Source of the DNA: CAYSIX01 sp964431205
GTDB lineage: Bacteria > Planctomycetota > Phycisphaerae > Phycisphaerales > Phycisphaeraceae
Reading direction: 5' to 3'
Assembly: GCA_964431205.1 (NCBI GenBank)
Contig: CAYSIX010000221.1
Coordinates: forward strand, 1-6,644
DNA length: 6,644 bases
A program made the position numbers and the translations under genes. Shown here in pieces: positions 5,379 to 6,644 of this stretch (positions within the stretch are counted from its first letter, which is position 1; the number at the start of each line of letters is the position of its first letter). The notes beneath the pieces were generated by a model. The model was not told the DNA's origin. It saw nothing but the letters and a program-made list of their open reading frames with translations, and made no database searches.

Positions 5379-6392
5379 ATGAACCGACCTAGCAAACAGA
5401 ACCGCCTTGCCGGAATCATCGTGCCAATGGTGACGCCGTTACTCAGCCGTGATGAACTCGATGTCGCGGGCTTGGAACGGCTGATCGAGCACATTCTCGC
5501 CGGCGGGGTTGACGGGCTGTTCGTCTTGGGCACAACGGGCGAGGGCCCGAGCTTGAGCTACCGCCTGCGGCGGGAGCTGGTGGACCGGGCGGTGAATCAA
5601 GTCGCGGGGCGCGTGCCCGTGCTCGTCGGCGTCACCGACAACGCGGCGGAGGAGACGCTGAACATGGCGCGCATCGCCCACCGCGCCGGCGCTTCCGCTG
5701 TCGTGCTCGCGCCGCCGTGCTACTTCACCCCGAGCCAGCCCGAGCTGCTCAGCTACTTTCGCGACATCGCGCGGCGGTGCGAGCTGCCGCTGTTCCTTTA
5801 CAACATCCCCGTGCAGACCAAGGTCGTCATCGAGCCGGAGACCGTGCTCGGCGCGCTGGAGGAGAGCAACATCGTCGGTGTCAAGGACAGCTCCGGCGAC
5901 ATGACCTACTTCCATCGCCTGCACCACGCGTTGGAGGATCGGCCGGAGATCTCGCTGCTGATCGGGCCCGAGGAGCTGCTTGCGGAGGCTTTGACGCTCG
6001 GCGCGCACGGCGGCGTGCCCGGCGGCGGCAACCTGGACCCGAGCCTGTTCGCGACGATGATCCGCGAGGCGAACGCCGGCGACATGGACGAGTTGGCCGC
6101 CCTGCACGCTCGTGTCATGAAGATGAGCGAACGGCTGTACAGCATGAAGCAATACAGCGCGGGATTCCTAACGGGCATCAAGGGCGCGCTCAAGTGCATG
6201 GGGCTGTGCGAAGCGACGATGGCCCCGCCACACCGGGACCCCGAGCCGGGGGACCTGCGCACCATCGCACGGCACCTGGTGTCGCTGGGGCTCCTTGACG
6301 AAGCGGGCGAGCCGACCGGAGCTTCACGCCGCCAGGCGCGCGGCGCATCCAAACGACACCGACGATTCATCAAGGACCAGCAACACTCATGA
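5379..6392 (+). CDS. DapA/NanA-superfamily class I aldolase or lyase (dihydrodipicolinate synthase family)
   Basis: A 337-residue TIM-barrel enzyme that forms a Schiff base with a 2-keto acid substrate. Visible signatures are GTTGE (51-55, with the T52-T53 pair), Y141 in LYNIP and the Schiff-base lysine K169 in GVKDSSGD. In true dihydrodipicolinate synthase, an Arg five residues after this Tyr binds aspartate semialdehyde; here it is Gln146. That favours a catabolic aldolase for a 2-keto-3-deoxy sugar acid or a sialate-like acid over lysine synthesis. The ATG at 5379 is chosen because GAGG lies 6 nt upstream; a GTG at 5367 overlaps that site. The family normally ends near 300 residues; this one adds about 30 basic residues (SRRQARGASKRHRRFIK). 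It lies 95 bp after the GH42 gene, with no clear promoter in the gap, so it is probably in the same transcript under the same operator. Family is certain; substrate is inferred. Confidence 0.88.
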   Translation: MNRPSKQNRLAGIIVPMVTPLLSRDELDVAGLERLIEHILAGGVDGLFVLGTTGEGPSLSYRLRRELVDRAVNQVAGRVPVLVGVTDNAAEETLNMARIAHRAGASAVVLAPPCYFTPSQPELLSYFRDIARRCELPLFLYNIPVQTKVVIEPETVLGALEESNIVGVKDSSGDMTYFHRLHHALEDRPEISLLIGPEELLAEALTLGAHGGVPGGGNLDPSLFATMIREANAGDMDELAALHARVMKMSERLYSMKQYSAGFLTGIKGALKCMGLCEATMAPPHRDPEPGDLRTIARHLVSLGLLDEAGEPTGASRRQARGASKRHRRFIKDQQHS

Positions 6393-6495
6393 GACACCCG
6401 CGGCGGCTTTGGACGTCGCGTCGATCTTCGGGGACCACATGATGTGGCCACAGCATGCAGGTGGACTCCATACCGGCGCAATCTCTGTCTTGTAG
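6389..6495 (+). pseudogene. Possible relic of a sialate O-acetylesterase-like N-terminus
   Basis: The stretch after the aldolase holds no intact gene. In one frame, positions 6409-6444 read LDVASIFGDHMM, resembling the N-terminal signature of sialate O-acetylesterase-type (SASA) proteins, usually close to L-P-x-I-F-x-D-H-M-V-L-Q. The match breaks down at once (WPQHAGG) and the frame stops at 6493-6495. An ATG overlapping the aldolase stop (ATGA, 6389) opens only 17 codons, in a different frame. This could be a degraded gene start or chance. A real relic would suit the neighbouring NanA-like aldolase. Confidence 0.25.
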
Positions 6496-6524
6496 GTTTG
6501 TCGTGATGCCGGCTTAGGTGATCG

Positions 6525-6644
6525 TTATGGCTGTATCAAAGAGCGTTTGCAGAGGCGGTAGGCACGCGGTGTCATCCCATAGCGGCGTTTGAACAGGCGG
6601 TAGAAGTAGCTGAGGTTTTCCAGTCCGCAGTCGAGCACGATCTC
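6525..6644 (-). CDS. AraC-family transcription regulator, C-terminal end (partial)
   Basis: Only the last 39 residues and the TAA stop lie in the window; the gene continues beyond the right edge. The fragment contains GLENLSYFYRLFKRRYGMTPRAYR split across the second helix-turn-helix of the AraC/XylS DNA-binding domain, with the family-typical pattern G-x-x-N-x-S-Y-F-x-R-x-F-K and G-M-T-P-x-x-Y-R. It converges on the aldolase gene, with 132 bp between their stops. Its effector domain and targets cannot be seen. It more likely controls a locus to the right than the GH42 unit. Confidence 0.9.
   Translation of the reverse strand, partial: EIVLDCGLENLSYFYRLFKRRYGMTPRAYRLCKRSLIQP

Noticed and set aside
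5439..6152. 237-codon minus-strand open frame opposite the aldolase
   Set aside because: The opposite strand encodes a complete, motif-bearing aldolase; this frame has no recognisable domain and is explained by high third-position GC.
6389..6442. 17-codon open frame starting at the ATGA overlap with the aldolase stop
   Set aside because: Too short, no conserved features, and no ribosome binding site of its own.

Overview
The window looks like part of a planctomycete chromosome, most likely a Phycisphaerae-like lineage. It is GC-rich. It encodes a secreted protein with dockerin-like calcium-binding repeats and a PEP-CTERM tail, and a prepilin-type protein of the kind found in large numbers in Planctomycetes and Lentisphaerae. 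The assignment rests on these protein styles, not on a marker gene.

Layout. On the minus strand, reading leftwards from about 2870, there is a GntR/FCD transcription regulator, then a prepilin-type protein (start 1979), then a PEP-CTERM/dockerin secreted protein (1088 to 48). On the plus strand, diverging from the regulator, there is a glycoside hydrolase family 42 (beta-galactosidase-type) enzyme (3022-5283), then a DapA/NanA-superfamily class I aldolase or lyase (5379-6392). After the aldolase lies a short non-genic stretch with a possible relic of a sialate O-acetylesterase-like gene. The last 120 bases hold the C-terminal end of an AraC-family regulator on the minus strand. No RNA genes, CRISPR arrays or intact mobile elements are visible.

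Two things stand out. First, the 154-bp divergent region carries two identical perfect palindromes, TGACATGTCA. Each lies exactly 3 bp downstream of a sigma70-like -10 box whose -35 box is 17 bp further up, one on each strand. This mirror arrangement strongly suggests a single regulator, probably the adjacent GntR protein, repressing both directions over the transcription start. Second, the GntR regulator has no stop codon of its own: its frame runs on for about 63 codons and enters the prepilin gene in phase. Either an ancestral stop was lost or destroyed by a sequence error, or the cell makes a DNA-binding domain joined to a type IV-pilin-like membrane anchor.

Working model (inference): an outer-surface or periplasmic glycan-use locus. 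The GH42 enzyme releases sugar from a glycan, the aldolase splits a 2-keto sugar acid derived from it, and the FCD regulator senses an acidic intermediate and controls the divergent units. The prepilin-like and PEP-CTERM proteins would be cell-surface components.
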